NCBI GenBank assembly: GCA_963710675.1
Contig: CAVQBE010000025.1
Coordinates: 124,001 to 188,000 of the forward strand
Source of the DNA: JACCZX01 sp963710675
GTDB taxonomy: Bacteria; Pseudomonadota; Gammaproteobacteria; Burkholderiales; Burkholderiaceae_F
DNA: 64,000 nucleotides
Direction of reading: 5' to 3'
Notes under the pieces: model-generated
Databases searched by the model: none
What the model saw: only the letters and a program-made list of their open reading frames with translations
What the model was told of the DNA's origin: nothing
Position numbers and translations under genes: made by a program
Shown here: positions 40,167 to 51,217 of the stretch, piece after piece
How the letters are laid out: the number at the start of each line of letters is the position of its first letter
How positions within the stretch are numbered: position 1 is the first letter of the stretch

Positions 40167-41861
40167 CTACTTCTGCACCAGATAGTCGGGGGACGCCATC
40201 GTCAGCAGGATGGCGGCGTAGACGCGATTCGTGGGCCCGTTGCCGGTCATCGCGATTGCGTTGATGGCAGTGCGCAGATCGTTGCGCAGCGCCGTGTCCA
40301 TCGTGCCGTACATCAGGCAGCGGTTGATACGGTCGAGCAGCGCGTCGGCGTTGCCCGCAAGAGCGATGTCGCTGGTGTAATCGGCGCGCACGTCGCGCGG
40401 AGTACCGATGCCGACGCCCGATTGAATGATGCTCTGCATGGAATTGGTGTATCCCGCCACCGAGGTTTCGCCGATCAGTTGAAACTCGGGCGCGACCAGG
40501 CCTGCAGCGGCGATCGCGGTGTTCGGCGGCACGTAGCCAGGGCGGAAGAAGTTGAACACCGACGGCGAGCGCCACGGCTGTTGGCCGATCGATGTCGCCG
40601 CGCTGTCGAGATTGCGAATCGTCCAGTTGCCTGACGCCGACGTCGCCTTGAAGCAGCGCGCCCAGTTCGCCAGCCGCACTACCGGCTCGCGCACCTTGCC
40701 GAATTGCGGATCGGCGATCTTGCTCGCGTCGCGCGCTTCGGTGTCGAGCAGGATCGCGCGCAGCATCGCCTTCATGTCGCCGCGCACGCCTTGGCCGTTA
40801 TTGACACACGCTGCGGCGACGCGACCCGTGTATGCCGCGCTCGGGTTGCTGGTGATCAGACGCTGGATCAGCTGCCGGCCGATGAACGGGCACAGGTTCG
40901 GATGATTGAACAGGTGGTCGAGTGCCAGCGCCAGGCTTTGCTCGCCCGACGTTCCGGCGGGAATCGTGGTGCCGAGGAAAGTCTTCGCGCCGGTCTCGTG
41001 ATAGTTCGGATACATCTTCATCGGCTTAACCGTGCGTTGCGGATCGGTAACCACCGTGCCGCGAAACTCTGCGTTCGAAGTTCCTGTAGCAGCCCAGCCC
41101 CAGCCGGTGAACACGCGCGCGAGTCCGCTGACGTCGGCGTTGGTGTAGGTCTCGACCGGGGCGTTGTTGACCAGCACCGGTGTGCCATCGAGGTTGAGCT
41201 GATACAGACCGATCGTGAAGAGCTGCGTCACCTCGCGCGCAAAATTTTCATCGGGTACAGCGCCGGTGACAGGGTCGGCCTTCTTGTTTCCGAGGTGCGA
41301 CAGATAGATGCCCATCATCGGGCTCGTGGCCACCGCCTCGATCAACTGCCGGTAGTTGCCGAACGCGTGTTGGCCGAGTAGATCGGCATAGTTCGCTAGG
41401 CCGTCGGAGTACGCGGCGATCGTGTTGTCGCCGCCGGATACGACGACGAGTTCCGACAGCGCGAACTTCACGCGCTGTCGCAGCTGATCGGGCGCAGGAA
41501 TCGCCTGCTGCCAGAACGAGTCCTGCATGAAGTTGAAGTTAGCTGTGTTGGCACCTGGAGTGAAGTTCGCCTGTACGTATGGCAGATGGGATGTCGGCGG
41601 TATCGCGAATTGCTCGTCGAGCCACGCTGCATAACCAACCGACTGCACTCGCGCGATGTCGCTGTCCGTCGGGCCGAAGGTGGCCTGCGTCAAAAAACGC
41701 GCGGCTTCATCGGCGGTCGGGCCCGCGGAGGGTGGTGCAGGAGCAGGCGCGGGTGCGGGCGACGATCCTCCGCCGCACGCAGTGATACTTACGGTCGTGG
41801 CCGCGACCGCCGCTGCAAAGAGAATTCGTGCCGTGTTGCAGACCAACTTCTGATCCATCAT
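40167..41861 (-). CDS. DUF1800 lipoprotein
   Basis: Intact, about 564 residues. A lipoprotein signal with lipobox ITACGGG is followed by a proline-rich spacer (SPAPAPAPAPPSAG). The DUF1800 domain runs from AARFLTQATFGPTDSDIARV to the end, including LRQRVKFALSELVVVSGG, NFAREVTQLFTIGLYQLN, VARVFTGWGW-type and RLANWARCFKA segments. The open frame starts at 41876, but GGGAG lies just before the ATG pair at 41861/41858, so one of these is the start. It is the first gene of a two-gene unit with the Tat-exported DUF1501 protein; the two probably act together outside the inner membrane. Confidence 0.88.
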   Translation of the reverse strand: MMDQKLVCNTARILFAAAVAATTVSITACGGGSSPAPAPAPAPPSAGPTADEAARFLTQATFGPTDSDIARVQSVGYAAWLDEQFAIPPTSHLPYVQANFTPGANTANFNFMQDSFWQQAIPAPDQLRQRVKFALSELVVVSGGDNTIAAYSDGLANYADLLGQHAFGNYRQLIEAVATSPMMGIYLSHLGNKKADPVTGAVPDENFAREVTQLFTIGLYQLNLDGTPVLVNNAPVETYTNADVSGLARVFTGWGWAATGTSNAEFRGTVVTDPQRTVKPMKMYPNYHETGAKTFLGTTIPAGTSGEQSLALALDHLFNHPNLCPFIGRQLIQRLITSNPSAAYTGRVAAACVNNGQGVRGDMKAMLRAILLDTEARDASKIADPQFGKVREPVVRLANWARCFKATSASGNWTIRNLDSAATSIGQQPWRSPSVFNFFRPGYVPPNTAIAAAGLVAPEFQLIGETSVAGYTNSMQSIIQSGVGIGTPRDVRADYTSDIALAGNADALLDRINRCLMYGTMDTALRNDLRTAINAIAMTGNGPTNRVYAAILLTMASPDYLVQK

Positions 41862-42071
41862 GTTCTCCCAATCCATCCGTGAACCGAATGTGCACGGGGC
41901 ATCGATTGGCCGGAAGCGGAGTTACAAAGCGAAACGCCTGTAAACATCAGACGCAGAAGGCCCGGTGACCTCGCCCTAAAGTCTGTCGGCATCGCACCGA
42001 AGTGCTGCACATGTCCGCAGATCAGCGGACGATTCGGTATCGTTAGCGGTTACAGACGAAGCCCTCCGCCG

Positions 42072-44132
42072 ATGGACAACGCAGATCACAACAATCCTCT
42101 ATTGCAGCAGTGGGACGAACCGTTCGGACTGCCGCCGTTTCAACGCGTGCAGGCCGAACACTTCGCGCCTGCATTCGAGCAGGCAATGGCCTCGCATCAG
42201 GCGGAGATCGATCGCATCGCTAACGCTTCCGATGTGCCGACTTTCGAAAACACGATCGCTGCGCTCGACCGCTAGCGGCAGGCTGCTGACGCGGACCGAG
42301 CAGCTGTTCTTTAATCTGACTGCGTCCGAAACTTCGCCGCAATTGCAGGCAGTTGAGCGCGACTTCGCTCCGAAACTGGCTGCGCATGAAAACGCCATTC
42401 TGCTGAATCAGAAACTGTTCGCACGTATCGACGAGCTATATGCCCGGCGCGCGGCGCTGTCGTTGAGCGTCGAGCAGATGCGATTGCTCGAGCGCGTTCA
42501 CCTCGACTCGGTGCTGGCGGGTGCTCGACTGTCAGCGGAAGCGAAGAACGAGATTGAGCGAGCTTGTACAACGGCTCGCACAACTTCAGACATCGTTTTC
42601 GCAGAACGTACTGGCTGACGAAGCCGAGTGGTGTTTGTGGCTGGATAGCGAAGACGACCTGCAGGGTCTGCCCGAGTCGGTGCGGGCTGCCGCAAAAACC
42701 GCGGCCGAGCAGCACGGCCGCCCACAGGCTTTCGCCATCACGCTCAGCCGGTCACTGGTCGTTCCGTTCCTGACTCATTCCCAGCGCCGCGATCTGCGCG
42801 AGAAGGCGTTCAACGCGTGGACGCGACGCGGCGAGAACGACGGTCCGAACGACAATCGCCCGATCGCAAGGGAAATTCTGAAATTGCGTGCCGAGCAGGC
42901 TCGCCTGAATGGCTATGCGAGCTATGCGGACTACGCACTGGTCGACCGCATGGCGGGAAAGCCGGACGCAGTTGCCAAGCTGCTGGAGAACGTGTGGGAG
43001 CCGGCGAAAGCAAAAGCGGCCGAAGAAGTGGAAGCGCTGCGTGCAGTCGCCTCCGCGCGTGGCGAGCCCGCCGACATCGCGCCTTGGGACTGGCGCTATT
43101 ACGCCGAACTGGTTCGTAAGCAGCGCTATGACATCGATGATGCGATGGTCAAGCCGTACTTCGCGCTCGATCGGATGGTGGAGGCAGCATTCGATTGCGC
43201 GAACCGTCTGTTCGGCATCGAGTTCATCCGGCGCCCCGACATCGTTGCGTATCACCCAGACGTGCGCGTGTACGAAGTGCGGCGCGGCGAGTATCCGATC
43301 GGGGTGTTCCTGCATGACAACTTCGCACGTCCGACCAAGCGCGGCGGCGCGTGGATGGGCCACTATCGCTCGCAGTCGCGTATCGATGGAGACATCCTGC
43401 CGATCGTCGTTAACAACAACAACTTCGCAAAGGGCGCTCCGACACTGCTATCGCTCGACGACGTGCGCACGCTGTTTCACGAGTTCGGTCACGGTCTGCA
43501 TGGGCTGCTGTCGCAGGTAACTTACGAGCGGCTTTCGGGGACGCGCGTGTTGCGCGACTTCGTCGAGCTTCCATCGCAGCTCTTCGAGCACTGGGCTCTC
43601 GAGCCCGAAGTGTTGAAAAAGCATGCGCTGCATGTCGAAACCAACGAACCGATTCCGGATGAGTTGATAAAACGGCTGCAGCGGGCTCAACATTTCAATC
43701 AAGGGATTCGAGACGGTCGAATACACCGCGTGCGCATTGCTCGACATGGCGCTGCATGCGCAGGCAACGGAGGAGGGTGTTGACATCACGCGATTCGAGC
43801 AGCAGGAGCTCGCCCGTCTCGGAATGCCGCGAGAAGTCGTGTTGCGTCACCGGCTGCCTCACTTTGGTCATCTGTTTTCGAGTTCGAGCTATGCAGCGGG
43901 TTACTACGTCTACATGTGGGCCGAAGTGCTCGATGCCGACGGCTTTGACGCTTTTGTCGAGGCAGGCAATCCATTCGACCCGACGGTTGCATCACGACTG
44001 CTGAAGTATGTCTATTCTTCGGGGAACACGATCGAGCCGCGCGCCGCGTACCGGGCATTTCGAGGCCGCGATGCGACCGTCGAACCCCTGTTAATCCAGC
44101 GCGGACTGATGAGGCAAGCACAGCCGGCGTAA
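42072..44132 (+). CDS. dcp: peptidyl-dipeptidase Dcp, M3 family (frameshifted)
   Basis: Zinc oligopeptidase of family M3A, about 686 residues. The zinc motif HEFGH appears in VRTLFHEFGHGLHGLLSQ, and YYVYMWAEVLDADGFDAF near the C-terminus is typical of Dcp, which removes dipeptides from peptide C-termini. The N-terminus has NPLLQQWDEPFGLPPF. Breaks are near 42276 (extra T), 42551 and 43705 (extra A; FNQGFETVEYTACALLDMAL expected). Length matches Dcp once joined. Monocistronic on the plus strand, convergent with the aminotransferase. Confidence 0.9.
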
Positions 44133-44174
44133 TTCACAGGGCGGCCGCTTTCGATCAAGCAAGGATCGCTGCGG

Positions 44175-45349
44175 CTACCGGTTCAGAAAGCTAGCCAACC
44201 GGGAAGCGCCCTGTGCCAGCAGCGCATCGGAGGCGGCAAAGCACCAGCGGAGATAGCCTTCGCCCTCGGCGCCGAACGCCGCACCCGGCGCAATACCGAG
44301 ACCAGCCTCGGCCACTAATTGCTTGGCCAGCGCGACACTGTCATCGCTGCGGCCGGCGATGCGGAAGAACAGGTACATCGCGCCCGGCGGCGGTGCTACT
44401 TCAAATCCAGGCAGGGCCGCCAGTGCGGACACGAGCAGATCGCGCGATGCGTGCAGGCGTGCGACGGTTTGTTGCACGGATGATTCCCCGTCTTTTAACG
44501 CGACCAAACCGGCGCGCTGCACGAAGGGTGGCGCGCACGATGTATTGAATTCGATCACTTTGCCCAACTGCGAGATAAAGGTGCGTGGCGCAACGATCCA
44601 GCCGAGCCGCCATCCGGTCATCGTCCAGCTTTTCGAAAATGTATTGGCGCTGATCACGCGATCGTCGTCACTGATCTGCGACAGCACGCTGGGTGCATGG
44701 CCGTTGATCGTCATCGACGGCTCGAACACGATGCGCTCGTACGCATCGTCGCTGACGAGCCAGATGCCGTGCCGGCGGCAATGCGCGAGCAGCTGATCCC
44801 AGTCGCGTCTGCGGCATCGTCCAGCCGGTCGGATTGTTCGGCGAGTTCACCAGCACGATCCGCGTGTTCGGAGTTGCCGCGTCGAGAAGCTGCTGCAAGT
44901 CGAGCGACCACACGCCATTGCGGCATGTCAATGAAACCGATACGACATCGGCGCTCATGATGCGCGGCATCGCGGTCAGGTTCGGCCACACCGGCGTGAC
45001 GATAACGACGCGATCGCCGGGATCGATCAGCGCCTGATCGATCAGCGAAAGCGCATGCACGCCTGCACTGGTGACGGCAATGCGACTCAACGTCGATACG
45101 TTCAGCGGGAGCGTGTAGGCGGTTGGCATACGCAGCCAGCGCTTCGCGCAGCTCGATCAGGCCAAGGTTATGGTTGTAAAACGTCTCTCCGGCGTCGAGC
45201 GCGCTTTTCGCGGCGTCGCGGATAAACGCGGGCGTGACTTGATCGCCTTCACCGAACCAGAATTTCAGAATATCGGAGCGGCCAATGCCCGCGTTGGCGA
45301 CTTCGCGAATGCGCGACGCGGGCAATGCGTCGATCGTTGGACGAATCAT
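44175..45349 (-). CDS. class I/II aminotransferase (frameshifted)
   Basis: PLP-dependent aminotransferase of fold type I, about 390 residues. It shows the substrate-binding LVNSPNNPTGWTMP (Asn-Pro-Thr-Gly), the DDAYERIVFEP Asp/Tyr pair and the Schiff-base lysine in NTFSKSWTMTGWRLGW; PPGAMYLFFRI and LRWCFAAS complete the C-terminus. Breaks are near 44808 and 45083 (extra C in coding sense). It is last in a minus-strand run behind the SDR and Ldh genes, 32 bases after Ldh. It resembles AspC-like enzymes; the amino donor and acceptor are not evident. Confidence 0.85.
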
Positions 45350-45381
45350 CTTTCGGCTCCGAGGGGAGCCGGATTATCCAG

Positions 45382-46452
45382 TCAATGCGATTCCGGCATC
45401 GTCGCAGGCATCGGCACCGAAAGCCGCGTCGACCATTCTTCAAGCGCGGGCAGGATGTCTGCATGCAACGCGACACCGTTGGCCAACTGATCACGACGCC
45501 GCGCGAGTCCGCGCTCGCCGGGCATTCGCACCGCATCGACGCCTGCGCGCGGTGGATTGTCGTGGCAGGCTTGTGCGATCCACTCGGCTTGCCGCACAAA
45601 TGCGTCGAGCCCGCCGAACGCAGCCGGATCGATTGCCTGCACGAACACTGTTGCGCCCCATCCTTCTTTCGCATCGGCACGTCCGTGGCCCGCAAGTCCT
45701 CCGGTCAATATCTCGACGATCAGCGCGAGCGCGTAACCCTTGTGTCCGGCATCGATGCCGCCCGCCGGCAAAATCGTGCCACGCGGCTCGGTGAACAAAA
45801 CCTTCGGGTCATCGGTCGCGTCGCCGTCGGCCGTCAGCAACCAGGGATGTGCGAGGCGATGCCCGCTCTTGTGCAGTCGAGCGGTCATTCCATTGGTTGT
45901 CAGCGAAGCCGACAAGTCGATCAATACAGGATCGCCCGCGGTCGGAATTCCGAATGCAATCGGATCCGGAGTGAAGACCGCCTGCGTGCCGCCGTGCGGT
46001 GCAACGCTCGCTGCGTTCGGATCGGAACACGAAAGCAGCAACACGAATCCGCGGTCAGTCGCCCGCGACAGGTACGCGGCGAGGCATGCAATGTGATGAC
46101 TGCGTCGGATGACCACAGTGCCAGTGCCGCAGCGCTGCGCGCGCTCTATCGCATCGTCGATCGCAAGCTGCGTCAGCCAGGGCCCAGGCAGACGTCCGCC
46201 GTCCCATAGCGCGGTGGCCACACGATCTTCGACCACCTGGTGCCGGCCAGCGCGCGTCATCGTCCCCGCGTCGAGCTCGCGCAGATAAGGCGCGAGCAGC
46301 GCCAATCCGTGGGTGTCGTGTCCGAGTAGATCGCCTTCGAGCAAAACGTCGGCGACGACCGACGCCATGTCTTGCTCGAGTTGCGCGGCACTTAAAAGAT
46401 CGCGCGCGAACTGCCGCAGCGCTTGACTCGCGTAGCGCATCCGCATTTGCAT
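45382..46452 (-). CDS. Ldh-family malate/L-lactate/sulfolactate dehydrogenase-like oxidoreductase
   Basis: Intact 356-residue member of the Ldh_2 family (PF02615), which has a novel NAD(P) fold. It shows LGHDTHGLALLAPYL with the catalytic His, TGTVVIRRSHHIACLAAYL, and FTPDPIAFGIPTAG with the family proline-rich loop. Relatives reduce 2,3-diketo-L-gulonate, Delta1-piperideine-2-carboxylate, ureidoglycolate or malate. In this sugar-acid setting a ketoacid reductase is likely. Its ATG overlaps the stop of the upstream SDR by one base (TGATG). Confidence 0.85.
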   Translation of the reverse strand: MQMRMRYASQALRQFARDLLSAAQLEQDMASVVADVLLEGDLLGHDTHGLALLAPYLRELDAGTMTRAGRHQVVEDRVATALWDGGRLPGPWLTQLAIDDAIERAQRCGTGTVVIRRSHHIACLAAYLSRATDRGFVLLLSCSDPNAASVAPHGGTQAVFTPDPIAFGIPTAGDPVLIDLSASLTTNGMTARLHKSGHRLAHPWLLTADGDATDDPKVLFTEPRGTILPAGGIDAGHKGYALALIVEILTGGLAGHGRADAKEGWGATVFVQAIDPAAFGGLDAFVRQAEWIAQACHDNPPRAGVDAVRMPGERGLARRRDQLANGVALHADILPALEEWSTRLSVPMPATMPESH

Positions 46453-47198
46453 CAGTAAACGGCGCGGCCACCCGACAGATCAAACACTGCGCCGGTAGAG
46501 AACGAACAGTCTTCGGTTGCGAGCCACGTGACCAGGGCAGCGATCTCTTCAACCTCGCCGAAGCGCCCCATCGGAATCTTCGACAGCATGAAGTCGATAT
46601 GGCTCTGCGTCATCTGCGCAAACATGCCGGTCTTCACTGCGGCGGGCGTGACGCAGTTCACGCGGATCCCCGTCTTGGCGAGCTCCTTGCCGAGCGATTT
46701 GGTCAATGCGATAACGCCGGCCTTCGACGCGCTGTAGGCGCTTGCATTCGGGTTGCCTTCCTTGCCCGCGATCGAGGCGATATTGACGATGCGGCCGTAA
46801 CCGTTGGCCTCCATGTGCGCAATCAGGGCGCGGTTGCACAGAAAGACGCCGGTGAGGTTGATGTCGAGCACTTCCTTCCATGCGTCGACTGGATACTGCT
46901 GCACCGTCGTATTCGGTCCGGTGATGCCCGCGCTGCAGATCAGTGCGTCGATGCGGCCCAGCGCTTTCACGCTGGCGTCGCACGCACGCTGCACTTCTTC
47001 TTCGCGGGTGACGTCGAGCACGTGCGTGTGCGAATTGCCGCCAAGCGACTTTGCGGCGGCTGCCAGAGCGGTGGCGTCGCGATCCCACAAGCTGACGCGC
47101 GCGCCTGATGCGATCAGCCGCGCCGCGATCGAATAGCCGATCCCTGCTGCGCCACCTGTGACGATCGCGCCGCGCCCCTGCATATCGAGCTTGTTCAT
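46452..47198 (-). CDS. SDR family oxidoreductase
   Basis: Intact 248-residue classical SDR. It shows VTGGAAGIGYSIAARLIAS, CSAGITGPN, VNIASIAGKEGNPNASAYSASKAG with the catalytic Ser, Tyr and Lys, and a C-terminal FSTGAVFDLSGGRAVY. The start ATG 47198 has a GGAGGAG ribosome-binding site. Similar enzymes oxidise sugars or 2-keto-3-deoxy sugar acids. First gene of a unit with Ldh and the aminotransferase; it diverges from the IlvD-type dehydratase with a GntR-type operator between them. Confidence 0.9.
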   Translation of the reverse strand: MNKLDMQGRGAIVTGGAAGIGYSIAARLIASGARVSLWDRDATALAAAAKSLGGNSHTHVLDVTREEEVQRACDASVKALGRIDALICSAGITGPNTTVQQYPVDAWKEVLDINLTGVFLCNRALIAHMEANGYGRIVNIASIAGKEGNPNASAYSASKAGVIALTKSLGKELAKTGIRVNCVTPAAVKTGMFAQMTQSHIDFMLSKIPMGRFGEVEEIAALVTWLATEDCSFSTGAVFDLSGGRAVY

Positions 47199-47230
47199 CG
47201 CTCCTCCAATTTTCGCGAAGGATATCCGCA

Positions 47231-47252
47231 AAATTGGTCAGACCACTTGACC
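47231..47252. promoter_or_regulatory. putative FadR-type GntR operator, copy 1
   Basis: A core inverted repeat TGGTCAGACCA (47235-47245) fits the FadR-subfamily consensus TnGTnnnACnA exactly. The surrounding 22 bases (AAATTGGTC, one variable base, GACCACTTGACC) match copy 2 at 62837-62858 at every position but the centre. It lies 33 bases from the SDR start and 78 bases from the dehydratase start, in a divergent promoter. TTGACCGG is repeated at 47248-47255 and 47260-47267. Confidence 0.75.
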
Positions 47253-47329
47253 GGTTCTGTTGACCGGCCACAGGGTCCATGGCTACACTCGCCGCGCCTC
47301 TCGGTCGATCTTCTCCCTCAAATTCCTGA

Positions 47330-49060
47330 ATGCCATCGCGTAAGCCCCGCCGTAGTCAGTCCTGGTTCGGTCGCCTCGACCGTGATGGATTCATCTATCG
47401 CTCATGGATGAAAAACCGCGGGATTCCGCACGATCAGTTCGATGGGCGGCCGGTAATCGGGATCTGCAACACCTGGTCCGAGCTGACTCCATGCAACACA
47501 CACTTTCGCGTGCTTGCCGAACAGGTGCGACAGGGCGTGCTGGAGGCGGGTGGTTTTCCGCTGGAATTTCCGGTGATGTCGCTCGGTGAAACACTGATGC
47601 GGCCAACGACGATGCTGTTTCGTAATCTCGTCAGCATGGACGTCGAGGAGTCGATTCGTGCCAATCCGCTCGACGGCGTCGTGCTGCTGATGGGCTGCGA
47701 CAAGACGACGCCGGCCCTGCTGATGGGAGCTGCGAGTGTCGATCTGCCGACGATCGGAGTGTCGGGCGGGCCGATGCTGTCGGGCAAGTATCGGGGCGGT
47801 GAGTTGGGCTCGGGCACCGGCGTATGGCAGGTCAGCGAAGCGCTGCGCGCCGGTCAGGTTCCCTACGAGGACTTCGTCGAGATGGAGTCATGCATGCACC
47901 GATCGCACGGTCACTGCATGACGATGGGCACCGCGTCGACGATGGCGTCGATGGTCGAAGCGCTCGGCGTCGGCTTACCGGACAACGCGGCGATTCCCGC
48001 AGTCGACGGGCGTCGCAACGTGCTGGCACGGATGGCAGGTCGGCGCATCGTCTCGATGGTCGAAGAAGATCTCGTGCTGTCCAAGTTTCTGACGCGTGCT
48101 GCGTTCGAAAATGCGATTCGCGTCAACGCCGCCATCGGCGGCTCTACCAATGCAGTGATCCATCTGCTGGCGCTCGCGGGACGCGCAAGCATCGACTTGT
48201 CGCTGGACGATTGGGACAAGTACGGTTACGACCTGCCTTGTTTGGTCGATTTGCAGCCGTCGGGCCGTTATCTGATGGAGGACTTTTACTATGCCGGCGG
48301 TTTGCCTGCGGTAATTCATGCACTTGGTCCGGTATTGAACAAGGATGCGATGACCGTCAACGGCCGCACGCTGTGGGAGAACAACAAGGACGCGCCGCGC
48401 TACGAGCCTGACGGCAAGCGTGTGATTCGCTCTCTTGATGATCCGTTTCTACCGCGCGCCGGCATCGCGGTGCTGCGCGGCAACCTCGCTCCGAATGGAG
48501 CGGTGATAAAGCCGTCGGCCGCGACGCCGTCATTGATGAAACACCGAGGGCGGGCAGTCGTGTTCGAGAATAGCGACGAGTTCCACGCGCAAATTGACGA
48601 CGACAGTCTCGACGTCACGGCCGACGACATTCTGGTGTTGAAGAATTGCGGGCCGAAGGGTTATCCGGGAATGGCTGAAGTCGGCAACATGCCGCTGCCC
48701 GCGAAGCTGCTGCGACAAGGCGTGACGGACATGGTGCGCATTTCCGATGCGCGCATGAGCGGCACCGCGTATGGAACGGTTGTGCTGCACGCCGCGCCGG
48801 AGGCGGCAGCGGGCGGCAATCTGGCGCTGGTAGAAACTGGGGACATCATCGAACTCGATGTGGAGCGCCGCCGCCTGCATCTGGAAGTGACCGACGAAGA
48901 GTTGAAGCGACGTCGCTCGGCGTGGAAAGCTCCTGCGGCTCCAATGCCGCGCGGTTACACCAAGCTGTACTTCGATCACGTGCAGCAAGCCGATAAAGGC
49001 GCCGACCTCGACTTCCTGGTTGGCGGCAGCGGTTCGGCCATTCCCAAAGACAACCACTGA
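47330..49060 (+). CDS. IlvD/Edd-family sugar-acid dehydratase
   Basis: Intact 576-residue dehydratase. The RSWMKNRGIPHDQFDGRP opening is typical of the pentonate/hexonate branch (L-arabinonate, D-xylonate and related dehydratases) rather than IlvD. Fe-S ligand cysteines are in GICNTWSELTPCN, LMGCDKTTPAL and ESCMHRSHGHC. It removes water from an aldonic acid to give the 2-keto-3-deoxy acid. It is followed 12 bases later by a hydroxyacid dehydrogenase and then by an ABC sugar importer on the same strand, and shares its promoter region with the operator at 47231. Confidence 0.9.
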   Translation: MPSRKPRRSQSWFGRLDRDGFIYRSWMKNRGIPHDQFDGRPVIGICNTWSELTPCNTHFRVLAEQVRQGVLEAGGFPLEFPVMSLGETLMRPTTMLFRNLVSMDVEESIRANPLDGVVLLMGCDKTTPALLMGAASVDLPTIGVSGGPMLSGKYRGGELGSGTGVWQVSEALRAGQVPYEDFVEMESCMHRSHGHCMTMGTASTMASMVEALGVGLPDNAAIPAVDGRRNVLARMAGRRIVSMVEEDLVLSKFLTRAAFENAIRVNAAIGGSTNAVIHLLALAGRASIDLSLDDWDKYGYDLPCLVDLQPSGRYLMEDFYYAGGLPAVIHALGPVLNKDAMTVNGRTLWENNKDAPRYEPDGKRVIRSLDDPFLPRAGIAVLRGNLAPNGAVIKPSAATPSLMKHRGRAVVFENSDEFHAQIDDDSLDVTADDILVLKNCGPKGYPGMAEVGNMPLPAKLLRQGVTDMVRISDARMSGTAYGTVVLHAAPEAAAGGNLALVETGDIIELDVERRRLHLEVTDEELKRRRSAWKAPAAPMPRGYTKLYFDHVQQADKGADLDFLVGGSGSAIPKDNH

Positions 49061-49072
49061 GCCGATGCGAAC

Positions 49073-50055
49073 GTGCGCGCGCTGATCACCGACTACGACT
49101 TTCCCGATATAGCACTCGAGCGCGAGGTTTTCAGCACCGGTGGCGTTGATCTCGTCGAGGCGCAGTGCAAGAGCGAAGACGACTTGATCGCGGCTGCGCG
49201 CGAATGCGATGCACTGTTGTTGCAATACGCGCCGGTGACGGATCGCGTGCTCGCGGCCTTGCCGCGCATCGGACTGGTAAGCCGTTACGGCGCCGGGTTC
49301 GACACGATCGATACCGAAGCATGCCGCCGCCACGGCGTATGGGTTGCGAACTCGCCCGACTACGGTGTGGGTGAAGTCGCAACGCATGCTCTTGCAATGA
49401 CGCTTGCATTGATTCGCCATTGGCGCTGTACGACCGCGACGTTCGCGCCGGCAAGTGGCACTACCTTTCGCCCGGCCCGATTCGCCGCGCGAGCGACATG
49501 ACGGTTGGAATTCTGGGGCTTGGCCGAATCGGCAAGCGCTATGCGGCGCTGGCGCGCGATTGCTTCGCCCGCGTGATCGCGTGCGACCCGTACATCATCG
49601 ATGGCGATTTTCCGGTGTTCATCAAGCGCGTGACGCAGCAGCAGTTGTTCGAACAGGCCGACGTGGTGTCGCTGCATGTACCGCTGAACGACGAAACGCG
49701 CGGAATCGTGGGTGCCGCGCAGCTGGCACGCATGAAGCGTGGCAGCTTCCTGGTGAATACCGCGCGCGGTGGCATAGTCGACATCGCAGCGGTGCTGGCG
49801 GCGCTGGAAAACGGCACCCTTGATGGCGCAGGCCTGGATGTACTGCCCACCGAGCCGCTCGGCGTCGATGACGCGCTCGCGCGCCATCCGCGCGTCTTGC
49901 TGTCGCCGCATGCGGCGTTTTATTCAGCTGCGTCTGAAATCGAGCTACGCCGAAAGGCGGCGCTGAACATCGTCCAGTGGTCCCAAACCGGGCGGCCGAT
50001 GTATCCTGTTGTCGAAGGCAAGAAGATCCCAGGGACAAAGAGCCCGCGGCATTAG
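49073..50055 (+). CDS. D-2-hydroxyacid dehydrogenase, CtBP-like (frameshifted)
   Basis: D-isomer-specific 2-hydroxyacid dehydrogenase, about 327 residues. It shows LVSRYGAGFDTIDTEACRR, the nucleotide-binding TVGILGLGRIGKRYAALAR, VSLHVPLNDETRGIV, LVNTARGGIVD and LSPHAAFYS with the catalytic His. The N-terminus is the GTG at 49073 (MRALITDYDFPDIALE). One T is missing near 49420 (LIRHLALYDRDVRAGKWH expected). It follows the dehydratase and likely reduces a keto acid made in the pathway; exact substrate unknown. Confidence 0.85.
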
Positions 50056-50086
50056 GCCCGCAACCTCCGGAGGAGACACCCGGTTT

Positions 50087-51157
<1,071 letters not shown>

Positions 51158-51217
51158 CAGCGAATATTCAAGAAGGCAATTTGGCAAGCGTGACTTACAA
51201 CACGAAGGGAGACATCA

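Noticed and set aside
39166..40575. A long 469-residue frame on the minus strand overlapping the DUF1501 and DUF1800 genes
   Set aside because: Composition is that of a shadow frame in GC-rich DNA (arginine-rich, no domain), and both real genes read in other frames with clear motifs.
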